Shown here piece by piece: positions 52,255-60,368 of a DNA stretch of 64,000 nucleotides. Position numbers and translations under genes: made by a program. A model generated the notes under the pieces. It was not told the DNA's origin, did not search any database, and saw only the letters and a list, made by a program, of their open reading frames with translations. This stretch comes from Rhodocyclales bacterium. Lineage in GTDB: Bacteria > Pseudomonadota > Gammaproteobacteria > Burkholderiales > Rhodocyclaceae. The first letter of the stretch is position 1. Every line of letters begins with the position of its first letter. The stretch spans positions 22,551 through 86,550 of the forward strand of contig JACRIY010000046.1 of assembly GCA_016235805.1 (NCBI GenBank), read 5' to 3'.

Positions 52255-52441
52255 GCCGGATTCAGGGCCGTCGCCAGGAGATCGGGCAAGTGAAACTTTG
52301 CGTGAAATTGTCATTGAGTCCGGCAGCGACGCCCGACCGGTGTCAGGCTCGCGATGTTTGGAAATTGTTGGGCCACTATGGCCCAAAGGCGACGCTCACC
52401 TTCGAGGCAGGGAGGACCGGTCGACGACCAATAGCTGTCCA
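52255..52441. other. Left flank of the accessory gene cluster
   Basis: No gene, tRNA, integrase remnant or clear terminator is seen between the EamA stop and the stop of the 446-residue gene. I found no direct repeat shared with the right flank near 56450-56600 by eye. Confidence 0.4.
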
Positions 52442-53782
52442 TCAGGGCAGCCTGGACACCTCGTCGACAACTTCGTCGTAGTTGTCGAGAATTTGTCTCA
52501 TCACATGGCACGTCTGAGCAAAATCCAGCGCTTCCAGCCCGTCGAGCTTTTCTCGGATTCTGCCCCGTCGTTCTTTATGATCTTCAACCAACGAACGCAG
52601 CCAAGCTTGGTGCTCCTGGCTATTGAGCCAACGCTGTAGTGCCTCAATTGCATCGACTTCTTCCTGATAGGCATACTCGCCATTCGCCCTGCAGTTGGTG
52701 AGCACTTGGGGGCTGATCCAACCATTCCACCCCTCAAGGAGGAAGAACTCCGCCGCGCCGATAAATTTCCGTTCCTCATCACGGAGGCTTACCAAATAAT
52801 GGAAGCCGAGCGTGCAGTCCTCTGCATAGGATGCATTTGCAGACTCAAGCCCCTGACCTTCACTGAGAACTTCTTCAATTGTTGTCAAGGAAGTGATCTG
52901 GAACCTACCGAAGACGAACGGCCTCGGCAACAGCCCTTGCCATTGTTTCAACTCAGGGTCGTTACTTCTGTGCTGCGCTTGCGAAACAGCCTCTCGTAGC
53001 TTCCGTTTCCAATCCAGCGCCAGCCTATATACGCTTGCGGGAGAATACCTCGCAACGAGCCGCGCCGAATATTTTCGCGCTGCGGCCAGTGCCTTATCAC
53101 GCAGGTATTCGGATACATCGACATTGGTGTCGCTCGATTGTGTGGGATGGCGACCAGCTTGAATCAAGTCAGCCAACCAGTGTTCAAGAAAAGCCAGATA
53201 CCTCCCAATTTGATAATAAGAATAGTTGTCTGCGATATCCAGCATCTCGTCGCGGGAAGACTGGTATCCATGAACACACAAGTCTCGGAATACGTGACAA
53301 ATCGCATCTTCAGGGATCGGCATTAACGCTTTTGCAAACTCAGAGAAAATTTCCCATTCCACCACGGATTGAGGCAATTTGTCTGGCGGCGGCACGTCGA
53401 CGGCATACGCCAAAGCCATTTCGTCGCCGATCCATTGGCTTGAAATCCACGACAACGGTTTCCCCGCCAGAAATTGAAACGTGCTCTTCTTGACGTGAAA
53501 AAGACTCGCTATGTTGTCGATGAGAGGTTCCCCGTTGTCAATCCAGCCGATGATCGCTTCCGAAAACGGATCGTCGTCGCGGAAAACCAACATCGGAACG
53601 AGTACCGGGAGCGTGTCCAAGAATTGAGTGCGGTAGCGCCGAATGATCGGATCTTGGTGGTTAGCCCATCGTACGATCGCCACCACATCCAAATTCAATA
53701 GGGCGTAATCCTCCAGGCTAGGGTCGGCAATTTCCATTGGGTGAGCGCCTAGATTGTCCGCGGAAGATTTAAAGCCGCTCAT
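52442..53782 (-). CDS. Unknown protein with a degenerate PcfJ-like C-terminal domain
   Basis: 446 residues from ATG 53782, 11 nt after the stop of the nuclease-like gene. No signal peptide or membrane helix. Residues about 1-290 are helical and unassigned. Residues 295-372 (SLTTIEEVLSEGQGLESANA, then Y...C, HYLVSLRDEERKFIGAAEF and a W) line up with the PcfJ domain of the 162-residue neighbour (PLTSSKELREEGELMNHCVG, Y...C, RVFSVRDLDGRRVATASI, W), but the NHC of that protein is replaced by SAN. This alignment is my own by-eye reading. It is the last gene of the cluster. Function not known. Confidence 0.7.
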   Translation of the reverse strand: MSGFKSSADNLGAHPMEIADPSLEDYALLNLDVVAIVRWANHQDPIIRRYRTQFLDTLPVLVPMLVFRDDDPFSEAIIGWIDNGEPLIDNIASLFHVKKSTFQFLAGKPLSWISSQWIGDEMALAYAVDVPPPDKLPQSVVEWEIFSEFAKALMPIPEDAICHVFRDLCVHGYQSSRDEMLDIADNYSYYQIGRYLAFLEHWLADLIQAGRHPTQSSDTNVDVSEYLRDKALAAARKYSARLVARYSPASVYRLALDWKRKLREAVSQAQHRSNDPELKQWQGLLPRPFVFGRFQITSLTTIEEVLSEGQGLESANASYAEDCTLGFHYLVSLRDEERKFIGAAEFFLLEGWNGWISPQVLTNCRANGEYAYQEEVDAIEALQRWLNSQEHQAWLRSLVEDHKERRGRIREKLDGLEALDFAQTCHVMRQILDNYDEVVDEVSRLP

Positions 53783-53793
53783 GCCCTGTTGTC

Positions 53794-54750
53794 CTACGAG
53801 TTCCGCGCCAAGACTGCATCTGGCAGTTTTTCCAAACAGAAATCGACATCGATGCCATCGGGCCAAGAAGCAACGTTCAACTGCTCAACGACACGGTTGT
53901 CATCCAGGAGCGGGTGAAACTTCGGGGCCAGAAAGCAGCCTCGAATCTTCTTGATGTCGTTAAGGTCGAGATGATGTAAGCGTCCCTTAACCTCTGGTTT
54001 GCCGTTCACATGCGTGAAGTCACCTTTGACCACGTTGCACATGAAAGAAACGTAGAAGAGCAGTTCGCTTACGATTCCCATGGAACTATTGTTTTCTGCT
54101 TTTAGTTCGAATACCCAAAGACGATTCTGTTCAGGTTCTATTCCCACAAGATCGATAGCACTCTTTCCACCAGTGAATATTTTTGTCTTATTGGACACTT
54201 CATCCTGGAACAGACCGACCGGAAACTGGCGGCCAACCTTGGCCAAGGCAAATGTGTTGGCAAGCCAATCCGAATCGGCGAGATACTTCTCTAGCTTCGC
54301 TTCCTTGGATTTGTCAGCATGGTCATCCGTTGGGGTGCCTGCGGCCGAATTCACGACTAAGGTACCCTTGACCTTGGATTCGTCAAGATAAGCATGGCAT
54401 TCCGGAGCAACCGAGAGCCAACTGGAAAACAGTTTGTTGAACCAGGTCACGCGATAAAGGAATCGCTGATAGTGCCCATCGTCGATGTTCTCCGGAATAT
54501 CCCAATGCAGCTCAACTCTCGTAATGCAATTCCACGCCTTGAGCGCTAACAGCCACCCCTCGAACGCCGCTATGTCGTCCTGCATATTGCAAACAACCGC
54601 CCTTGCGGTGAGGGACAGCCGCAGTTTCTCCTTGGTTCCCGATAGCCGGAACTCATTCGAATTGGGAAGAGAAATGTTGTGCCGCCTACCACTCGCATAA
54701 GCTTCGCCTAACTCCATTTCAATTTTTTTGTTGAGATTGTTCTTTGACAT
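53794..54750 (-). CDS. PD-(D/E)XK nuclease-like protein
   Basis: 318 residues from ATG 54750, which has AGGAG 8 nt upstream; the gene overlaps the end of the PcfJ gene by 32 nt. Residues 1-150 are unassigned. Residues 154-240 look like a restriction-endonuclease-type core: helix with Glu154, then SAIDLVGI (Asp200), WVFELKAEN (Glu215, Lys217), then a helix LLFYVSFM. The D-x(14)-E-x-K spacing with hydrophobic strands is typical of PD-(D/E)XK enzymes. The fold is inferred from this motif alone. Base composition is clearly lower in GC than the neighbours. Confidence 0.65.
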   Translation of the reverse strand: MSKNNLNKKIEMELGEAYASGRRHNISLPNSNEFRLSGTKEKLRLSLTARAVVCNMQDDIAAFEGWLLALKAWNCITRVELHWDIPENIDDGHYQRFLYRVTWFNKLFSSWLSVAPECHAYLDESKVKGTLVVNSAAGTPTDDHADKSKEAKLEKYLADSDWLANTFALAKVGRQFPVGLFQDEVSNKTKIFTGGKSAIDLVGIEPEQNRLWVFELKAENNSSMGIVSELLFYVSFMCNVVKGDFTHVNGKPEVKGRLHHLDLNDIKKIRGCFLAPKFHPLLDDNRVVEQLNVASWPDGIDVDFCLEKLPDAVLARNS

Positions 54751-55207
54751 CTTGAATCTCCTGGGCTCGCTGGTAGAGGGCTGCCAATTCTTGCACGACG
54801 AAATGAATGTCTGAAAGTTGATTGTCGGCCGGTGACTCATCGGAAGTTACGGAGGGGTCAAAAACTTCAGAATTTCCAATGCCTTTGCATTGTTCGATTC
54901 GCCAGCGGTCCTCATCCAAATCATAGTAAATCGATGCCGTAGCCACACGCCGGCCATCCAAGTCCCGAACTGAGAATACCCGCACGGCCCCGACATGGCA
55001 CCAGCGGTGGTAGCGACGGCCCACGCAGTGGTTCATCAACTCCCCTTCCTCGCGCAATTCTTTGGACGAGGTTAGCGGAACCACTTGATAGTCTCCTGCC
55101 CCGAACGGCCCGATGAGACTTACCCAACGCAAATTCCTTTTTCTGGATTTTCGATTGATTGGGGTTGTCGGCAAAGTGGGCGGAGTGCTCACGCTCTTCG
55201 TCACCAT
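54719..55207 (-). CDS. Small PcfJ-domain protein
   Basis: 162 residues from ATG 55207, preceded by GGGAGG at 7 nt; the upstream nuclease-like gene ends 2 nt before it. After a basic N-terminus (INRKSRKRN), residues 43-112 carry the PcfJ pattern: VPLTSSKELREEGELMNHCV, Y66 and C70, RVFSVRDLDGRRVATASI, then WRIEQCKGIGN. PcfJ is named from a conjugative plasmid protein, and this domain is of unknown activity; the conserved N-H-C suggests a catalytic or metal role (inference). A charged tail ends it. Confidence 0.75.
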   Translation of the reverse strand: MVTKSVSTPPTLPTTPINRKSRKRNLRWVSLIGPFGAGDYQVVPLTSSKELREEGELMNHCVGRRYHRWCHVGAVRVFSVRDLDGRRVATASIYYDLDEDRWRIEQCKGIGNSEVFDPSVTSDESPADNQLSDIHFVVQELAALYQRAQEIQDVKEQSQQKN

Positions 55208-55209
55208 GG

Positions 55210-56439
55210 TCAGACCTCCCACCATTCGCCGTCGGCATGCCGAACGACACGCGGGAATATTGAGGTGAAACTTTCAGGGGCAATGGTATGTATGGGTACG
55301 AGAGTCTCGGGAGATAGGGCTGCCGCAAATCGCCTGAGGTCCTCAGGGCTGGCATGCCCCGAAGTATGAATCTGGCAAAAGTGAAGCCCGTGACGCTCCC
55401 TCCATGCTTCGATCTCCTTGAAGCGCGGCTCACGCAGATAGCCTTCCCACTGGGAGTGGATCAGGCAGGCGCCAGCGAGGACTTCCGCCTGCTCCAAATC
55501 CCGCATCCACAGCCCACGAAACAGCAACACATAGTTGCCGGGAGCTTTTGCGAGATGTCGCCCGGGGAAGATGCGGTGCCGGGAGTGCCGGTCCAGTTCA
55601 TCAAACCAGCCATTGCGTTTGATTTGTATCCGCTGTGCCTTTGGTACGCATAGAGCTACTCGGTCCCAATGAGACTGCGGAATTCTTGGGTTGCCTGTTG
55701 CCTCCAGAATTATGGCAGTGTAAAGGTCAATTACCAGCGTTCTTCCAGTTCGCTGACAGGCACGGTAGATGGACACCATGCGGTCAATGTTCTGCGCGGA
55801 GGCATGGGCGAGCACCAGGCCTTTTGTCGCCAGAAAGCGACTGATGAATTCTTCCTCAAGATCGTGTTCAGAGACAGGCTCGGTTCTCTGACCAGCCCTG
55901 CTCATGGTGGTGCCTTCAAGGAGCAGCGTGTCGATGTCGGAGGGTGGATGGGCAATCAACTTGTCTACCAACCCGTGTTTGCGGCCGTGCGCCCGGAAAT
56001 CTCCGCTATAGAAGAGACGCTTGCCGTCAGCTTCAATCAATAGAGCGTATGCATCGTAGGCCGAGTGATCGACGAGAAAAGGTGTGATGCAGAACGGCCC
56101 TATTTGTATGGGCTTTCGATCGATCAAGTCTGGCCCTGAAAGGTTCATCGACATTTTGCGCATGAACGGTGCGGCGGCCAGCAGTATCCGTCGTGCCGTT
56201 GCACCCATGACGACGGGAACCGAAGGCATCCATGGAAGCAGACCGTAGTGATCAAGGTGAGGATGGGAGATAACAATACCGCAGAGGGAATCTGAAGCTA
56301 CATCCGGCAGAATGGGCGAAGCATCCGCTGGGTGGTTGAGAGGCAGCCCCGCATCGATCAGTATGCGTTGGCCCGAAGCCTCCACTTCGACACAGGATCC
56401 GCCGATCTCGGCTGCACCACGATGGATACGAGTTCTCAT
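55210..56439 (-). CDS. Beta-CASP metallo-beta-lactamase family protein (RNase J/CPSF-like)
   Basis: 409 residues from ATG 56439 (an ATG 6 nt further upstream is possible). The metal-binding HxHxDH is SHPHLDHYG (His59, His61, Asp63, His64), with His125 in LVDHSAYDAY and Asp147 in YSGDFRAHG. Then LLLEGTTMS and LAHASAQNIDRMVSIYRA look like the beta-CASP insert, and HTSGHAS (358-364) with PIHTI (His384) are the motifs at the end of this fold. Proteins of this group are DNA or RNA nucleases. It is the first gene of the four-gene cluster. Confidence 0.85.
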   Translation of the reverse strand: MRTRIHRGAAEIGGSCVEVEASGQRILIDAGLPLNHPADASPILPDVASDSLCGIVISHPHLDHYGLLPWMPSVPVVMGATARRILLAAAPFMRKMSMNLSGPDLIDRKPIQIGPFCITPFLVDHSAYDAYALLIEADGKRLFYSGDFRAHGRKHGLVDKLIAHPPSDIDTLLLEGTTMSRAGQRTEPVSEHDLEEEFISRFLATKGLVLAHASAQNIDRMVSIYRACQRTGRTLVIDLYTAIILEATGNPRIPQSHWDRVALCVPKAQRIQIKRNGWFDELDRHSRHRIFPGRHLAKAPGNYVLLFRGLWMRDLEQAEVLAGACLIHSQWEGYLREPRFKEIEAWRERHGLHFCQIHTSGHASPEDLRRFAAALSPETLVPIHTIAPESFTSIFPRVVRHADGEWWEV

Positions 56440-56461
56440 AGGCATCCATACTAGGCGGTCA

Positions 56462-56482
56462 ATGGCTCATAGGGTGAGCCAT
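56462..56482 (-). promoter_or_regulatory. Inverted repeat (possible operator) before the accessory cluster
   Basis: ATGGCTCA, a 5-nt spacer and TGAGCCAT form a perfect 8-bp inverted repeat, 23 nt ahead of the first gene of the cluster. It may be a repressor site. No clear -35/-10 pair was found. Confidence 0.4.
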
Positions 56483-56605
56483 GCAACAACCCTGATCTAT
56501 GTGGCTGCTATTGAGCGCACTTGAGACGGTCGGGGCTCTTAACCGAACTTCTGCTCCTGGCCGTATCGCGACCAAGGCATTCTCGCGCATCGCTTCAGAT
56601 ACCCG

Positions 56606-56637
56606 AAAAAAAGCCGCCGCATCTTGAATGCGGCGGC
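56606..56637 (-). terminator. Rho-independent terminator after the small exported protein
   Basis: On the minus strand GCCGCCGCAT, a 5-nt loop and ATGCGGCGGC are followed by seven T. It ends the transcript of the 46-residue gene and so marks the right boundary of the accessory cluster. Confidence 0.88.
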
Positions 56638-56660
56638 CGTTGATGGTTGCGGGTCGCGGA

Positions 56661-56801
56661 TCAGTCGATCGCCAGCGATGTCGTCGGCTTCTTCGGGGTG
56701 GACTGCTTGCCGTCATCCTTGGCCTTGTCGCCGGGACAGGCCCAGGCCGATGTGGCCGCCAGCGCGAACATGAGCGCGAGAATTCGTGCGACGTATTTCA
56801 T
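56661..56801 (-). CDS. Small exported protein, 46 residues
   Basis: 46 codons with a very strong ribosome-binding site (AAGGAGGTGATCC) before the ATG. MKYVARILALMFALAATSAW is a signal peptide followed by ACPGDKAKDD, so cleavage near the Cys would leave a short Lys/Asp/Thr-rich peptide. The Cys could be a lipoprotein-type site, but the usual lipobox is not clear. It has its own terminator. No function is known. Confidence 0.75.
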   Translation of the reverse strand: MKYVARILALMFALAATSAWACPGDKAKDDGKQSTPKKPTTSLAID

Positions 56802-56873
56802 GGATCACCTCCTTCGGTTGGCTGCGGAACTTGAAATCTAAACCTCTGGCGGGAGATTTTCAAGCCCGCGGCT

Positions 56874-58607
56874 TCAGCCGGTGATCTTGCGCTTCACGGC
56901 GCGCGTCACCATGCGCAGGCGCTGCGCGAGCGGCAATCGCTTGAAGTTGGTCTTTACCGCGCCCTGGGTGAAGGCGGTGCGCTTGGTGTAATCCATGATC
57001 AGGTCGACGATCACCGGCCTGCCGCCGGCGGCCGTTTCGCGGGCGCGGGCGATGGCCGGGACCACCTCGGCGTTGGACGGGACGGCGATGTACTCGGCGC
57101 CGGTGGCGATCGCGACGCCGCTGAAGTCGATGGCGCCGAGAGCGGTGCAGGGCTTGCGGTTGAAGGGAATCTCCTGTGCCTGGGCGATCTGCGACAGTTC
57201 GCCGTCGTGGAACACGTAGTACACGATGCCCAGCCCGAGCCGCGTGGCGGAGACGATCTCCATGCAGGTCATGGTGAAGGCGCCGTCGCCGACGATGCCG
57301 AACACTTCGCGTGCGGGATTCGCCAGCTTGGCGCCGATGGCGGCCGGCACGGCGTAGCCCATGGCGTTGAAGTCGGTCGGCACGATCAGAGCCTTCGACT
57401 GGTGTACCGGGAACAGTTCCGCCGTCAGGTAGGTATGGTTGCCGTCATCCACCACGGCGATCGCGTCGTCGGGCATCGCCGCGCGCAGGGCGTTGAAAAA
57501 CACCGCGGGATTGACCTTGCCCTTGCTGTCGTGGCGCAGCCATTCGTCCTTGTAGGCCTGCTTGTCGCGCTGAATGCCTGCATGCAGCGACGAATTCGCC
57601 GTGGCGCCAGCGCCGACTTTTCGCAGTTCGTCGAGCAGCGCCGTCAGCACGGTGGCCGCGTCACCCTCGAGGCTGACGGCGGCCGGGTAGTTGGCGCTGA
57701 ACACCTGCGGGTTGATGTCGACATGGACCAGGTTCGGCGGCACCGTGACGCCGAAGCTGCCGGTGGCGATCTCGGCGAAGCGCGTGCCCACGGCCAGCAG
57801 GCAGTCGCAGTCGGCGAAGGCATTGCGCGCCGCGGGCACCGCCGCCGCGCCGAAGCCGAAGCCGACATGCAGCGGATGCGTTGCGGGGAAAACGGAAAGG
57901 CCCTGCAGCGTGGTCGCCACCGGCGCCTGCAGCAGGTCGGCGATGGCGCGGGTCTGCTCGACCGCGTCGCGCGCGCCCCAGCCGAGGAACAGCGCGGGAT
58001 GCTTCGCCTCCCGCAGCATCTGCGCGGCGCGCTGAAAGTCGGCGCTGGCGGCACGGTGAGGACGCTGGATCACCGGCAGCGGCGGCAGCGGCGTCACCTC
58101 GCCGGGGAACATCTGCAGGTTCACCGGAATTTCGACGAAGACCGGGCCCGGTTCGCCGCTGTGGGCGGTCTCCCAGGCCTTGAACAGCATCGGCACGATC
58201 TCGTCATGGCGGGTGACGAGGAAGGTCGCCTTGGTCAGGGCCTTGACGAAGGCATGCTGATCCATTTCGTGCAACTGGTAGGTCTTGTCGAGGTCGTTGC
58301 GGATGCCGCCGCAGATCACCAGCATCGGGATGCCGTCGAGGAAGGCTTCGCCGATGCCGCTGGCGGCGTGGGTGGCGCCGGCGGCGGGGACGATGACCAG
58401 GGTGCCGGTGAGCTTCGAGGTGCGGCTCATGCCGTCGGCCATGAAGGACGCGCCGCCTTCGTGGGTCACCAGCACCGGCGTGATCTGTTCCGAACTGTTG
58501 AGCTCGTCGTACAGCTCGGTGTTATGCACGCCGGGAATGCCGAAGGTATAGCGGATGCCGAGGGCTTCGAGCGCGCGCACCGCGATCCAGGCGCCGGTTT
58601 TCTTCAT
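56874..58607 (-). CDS. Acetolactate-synthase-like TPP-dependent enzyme
   Basis: 577 residues of the TPP-enzyme superfamily: TFGIPGVHNTELYDELN and LVTHEGGASFMADGMSR in the N-terminal Pyr domain, and IVGDGAFTMTCMEI followed by YYVFHDGELSQIAQ in the C-terminal domain. No separate small subunit gene is nearby, and the catalytic Glu is in THEGGA. It is probably a 2-oxo acid decarboxylase or a non-anabolic acetolactate-synthase relative. Repeat copies G and H lie inside it; copy G encodes [11 protein letters not shown]. It is 19 nt downstream of a flavoprotein gene, likely one operon. Confidence 0.85.
   Translation of the reverse strand: MKKTGAWIAVRALEALGIRYTFGIPGVHNTELYDELNSSEQITPVLVTHEGGASFMADGMSRTSKLTGTLVIVPAAGATHAASGIGEAFLDGIPMLVICGGIRNDLDKTYQLHEMDQHAFVKALTKATFLVTRHDEIVPMLFKAWETAHSGEPGPVFVEIPVNLQMFPGEVTPLPPLPVIQRPHRAASADFQRAAQMLREAKHPALFLGWGARDAVEQTRAIADLLQAPVATTLQGLSVFPATHPLHVGFGFGAAAVPAARNAFADCDCLLAVGTRFAEIATGSFGVTVPPNLVHVDINPQVFSANYPAAVSLEGDAATVLTALLDELRKVGAGATANSSLHAGIQRDKQAYKDEWLRHDSKGKVNPAVFFNALRAAMPDDAIAVVDDGNHTYLTAELFPVHQSKALIVPTDFNAMGYAVPAAIGAKLANPAREVFGIVGDGAFTMTCMEIVSATRLGLGIVYYVFHDGELSQIAQAQEIPFNRKPCTALGAIDFSGVAIATGAEYIAVPSNAEVVPAIARARETAAGGRPVIVDLIMDYTKRTAFTQGAVKTNFKRLPLAQRLRMVTRAVKRKITG
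57595..57623 (-). repeat. Dispersed short repeat, copy G
   Basis: The minus strand reads CGAAAAGTCGGCGCTGGCG followed by CCACGGCGAA, in frame in the TPP-enzyme gene, encoding [10 protein letters not shown]. Confidence 0.8.
58033..58060 (+). repeat. Dispersed short repeat, copy H
   Basis: Reads TGAAAGTCGGCGCTGGCG followed by GCACGGTGAG on the plus strand, antisense to the same TPP-enzyme gene as copy G. Confidence 0.55.
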
Positions 58608-58626
58608 GTGGGGTTCTCCTGTGAGG

Positions 58627-60222
58627 TCAAGCGGATGCGGCGGCCTGCCCGGCGAGCCGCCCGCTGAGGATGCAGCCGCCGAGGAAGCTGCCTTCCAGCG
58701 CGCGCAGGCCGTGCATGCCGCCGCCGCCGAAGCCGGCCGCCTCGCCCGCCGCGTAGAGGCCGGGGACAGGCTGGCCGCCGGCGTCGAGCACGCGGCATTG
58801 CAGGTCGGTTTGCATTCCGCCCAGGCTCTTGCGGCTGATGACGAACTCGCGGACTGCCAGCAGCGGCCCGGCCTTCGGGTCGAGGATCTTCTGGAACTTG
58901 CAGGTGCGCAGGCGGTCGCCCTTCCAGTGGCGCACGTAGGCGATGCGGCGCAGTTGCTCGTCGTTGTGGAAGGTCTGGCCGCGATCGATCTGGGCGTCGT
59001 AGCTTTCCGTCGCGGCGAGGATCTCGTCGAGGCTCACCGCATCGTCGCCCTGCAGTGCGTTCATCTTCGCCACCAGTTCGGGCAGGTCGCGGCCGACCAC
59101 GAAGTCCTCGCAGCGGCTGGTCATCTCCTCGTAGAGCCACTTGTTGCCGAACAGCAGGTCGCGCAGGAAGGCGAGCTTCTTCATGTCGCGGATCGACGGG
59201 TTGTGCTCGGCGCCCGAGACGGCGAGTTCCTTGATGGCGATGGCCTTGTTCATCAGCTGCCAGGAGTACTGGCGCTCCGTGGCGCAGACCTGCGCCACCA
59301 GGTCGCGCGTGTCGAAGCCGGTCACCAGCGGCATCGGCCCGATGCGCCGGCCGCGCCAGTCCAGCCAAAGTGCCGAGCGCGGCGGCACGATGGAGAGGCC
59401 GTGTCCGGGCTTGCGCGGGTTCGGATGATGCACGCCGGCGGCGTAGTTCCACATCGCGTCGAGGTGGGTCAGATTGCCGCCGGCGGCGCTGACCGCGTCG
59501 TGCAGGCGGCCGTCGGCGTAGCGGTGCGAGCCGTTGAGGATCACCGGCGGCGGGGTCTTCCAGTCGCGGTGCCAGTGCCGGCGCACGCGCTCGATGTTGC
59601 CGTTGAAGCCGCCCGCGGCGACGATCACGCTGCCGGCGGTCAGTTCGAAAGGCTCACCGTCGTCCTCGCCGACGCCGCGGCAGCCGGTGACGGTGCCGCT
59701 GCCGGTCAGCAAGTCCTCGACGCGCTGGCCGAAGCGGATCTCCAGGTTGGCCCGGCGCGGATGGCCTTCCAGCTTGGCGATCAGGCGCAGCGCCAGTTGG
59801 CGCCCAGTGCCCCAGACGATGTGGAAGCGAGGTACCGAATTGCCGGGGGTGTACAGGCCGCGTTCGACCCAGTGCGGCGCCGGGACGAAACCGACGCCGC
59901 GCGCGCGCAGCCAGAGGCCGACGTCGTCGTGGCAGCGATGCGTGTAGGCCTCGGCCCAGGCATTGGGCCAGCGGTCGGCCGGATCGAGTTCGCCGAAGGC
60001 GCGCCAGTCGGCCAGCGCCAGTTGCGGTGTGTCGCGGATGCCGGCGCGACGCTGTTCTTGCGTGCCGACGAGGAAGATGCCGCCGAAACTCTCCCTGGCC
60101 AGGCCGCCGAAATTCTCGGCCTTGTCGCGGTCGAGCAGAAGCACCTTGCGCCCGGCGTCGAGCAGTTCCAGCGCGGCGCAGATGCCGGCGATGCCGCCGC
60201 CGATGATGATGACTTCGCTCAC
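58627..60222 (-). CDS. FAD-binding dehydrogenase (COG3573-like flavoprotein)
   Basis: 531 residues. The dinucleotide-binding IIGGGIAGICAALELLDAG ends in LLLDRD, and the C-terminal GLYAAGEAAGFGGGGMHG is typical of FAD_binding_2 proteins such as fumarate-reductase or ketosteroid-dehydrogenase-like flavoproteins. The start is GTG 60222. No haem, iron-sulfur or membrane partner subunits are present. It is co-directional with the TPP enzyme. Substrate unknown. Confidence 0.85.
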   Translation of the reverse strand: MSEVIIIGGGIAGICAALELLDAGRKVLLLDRDKAENFGGLARESFGGIFLVGTQEQRRAGIRDTPQLALADWRAFGELDPADRWPNAWAEAYTHRCHDDVGLWLRARGVGFVPAPHWVERGLYTPGNSVPRFHIVWGTGRQLALRLIAKLEGHPRRANLEIRFGQRVEDLLTGSGTVTGCRGVGEDDGEPFELTAGSVIVAAGGFNGNIERVRRHWHRDWKTPPPVILNGSHRYADGRLHDAVSAAGGNLTHLDAMWNYAAGVHHPNPRKPGHGLSIVPPRSALWLDWRGRRIGPMPLVTGFDTRDLVAQVCATERQYSWQLMNKAIAIKELAVSGAEHNPSIRDMKKLAFLRDLLFGNKWLYEEMTSRCEDFVVGRDLPELVAKMNALQGDDAVSLDEILAATESYDAQIDRGQTFHNDEQLRRIAYVRHWKGDRLRTCKFQKILDPKAGPLLAVREFVISRKSLGGMQTDLQCRVLDAGGQPVPGLYAAGEAAGFGGGGMHGLRALEGSFLGGCILSGRLAGQAAASA

Positions 60223-60368
60223 GTTGCTTTCCTCGAAGCTGGATAACGCAGCGACCGGTCATCGGTGGATCAGATGCCGGGCTCCTCATGTTTTCTTTTG
60301 AAGTTTAGCCCGAATCCACCGCCGTCCGGGCATGGCAAAGCGGTTGCGAACCGGCTAAGCTAAGTCCC

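Noticed and set aside
52442..56439. Reading the accessory cluster as a prophage or integrative element
   Set aside because: No integrase, recombinase, phage structural gene, tRNA edge or flanking direct repeat was found.
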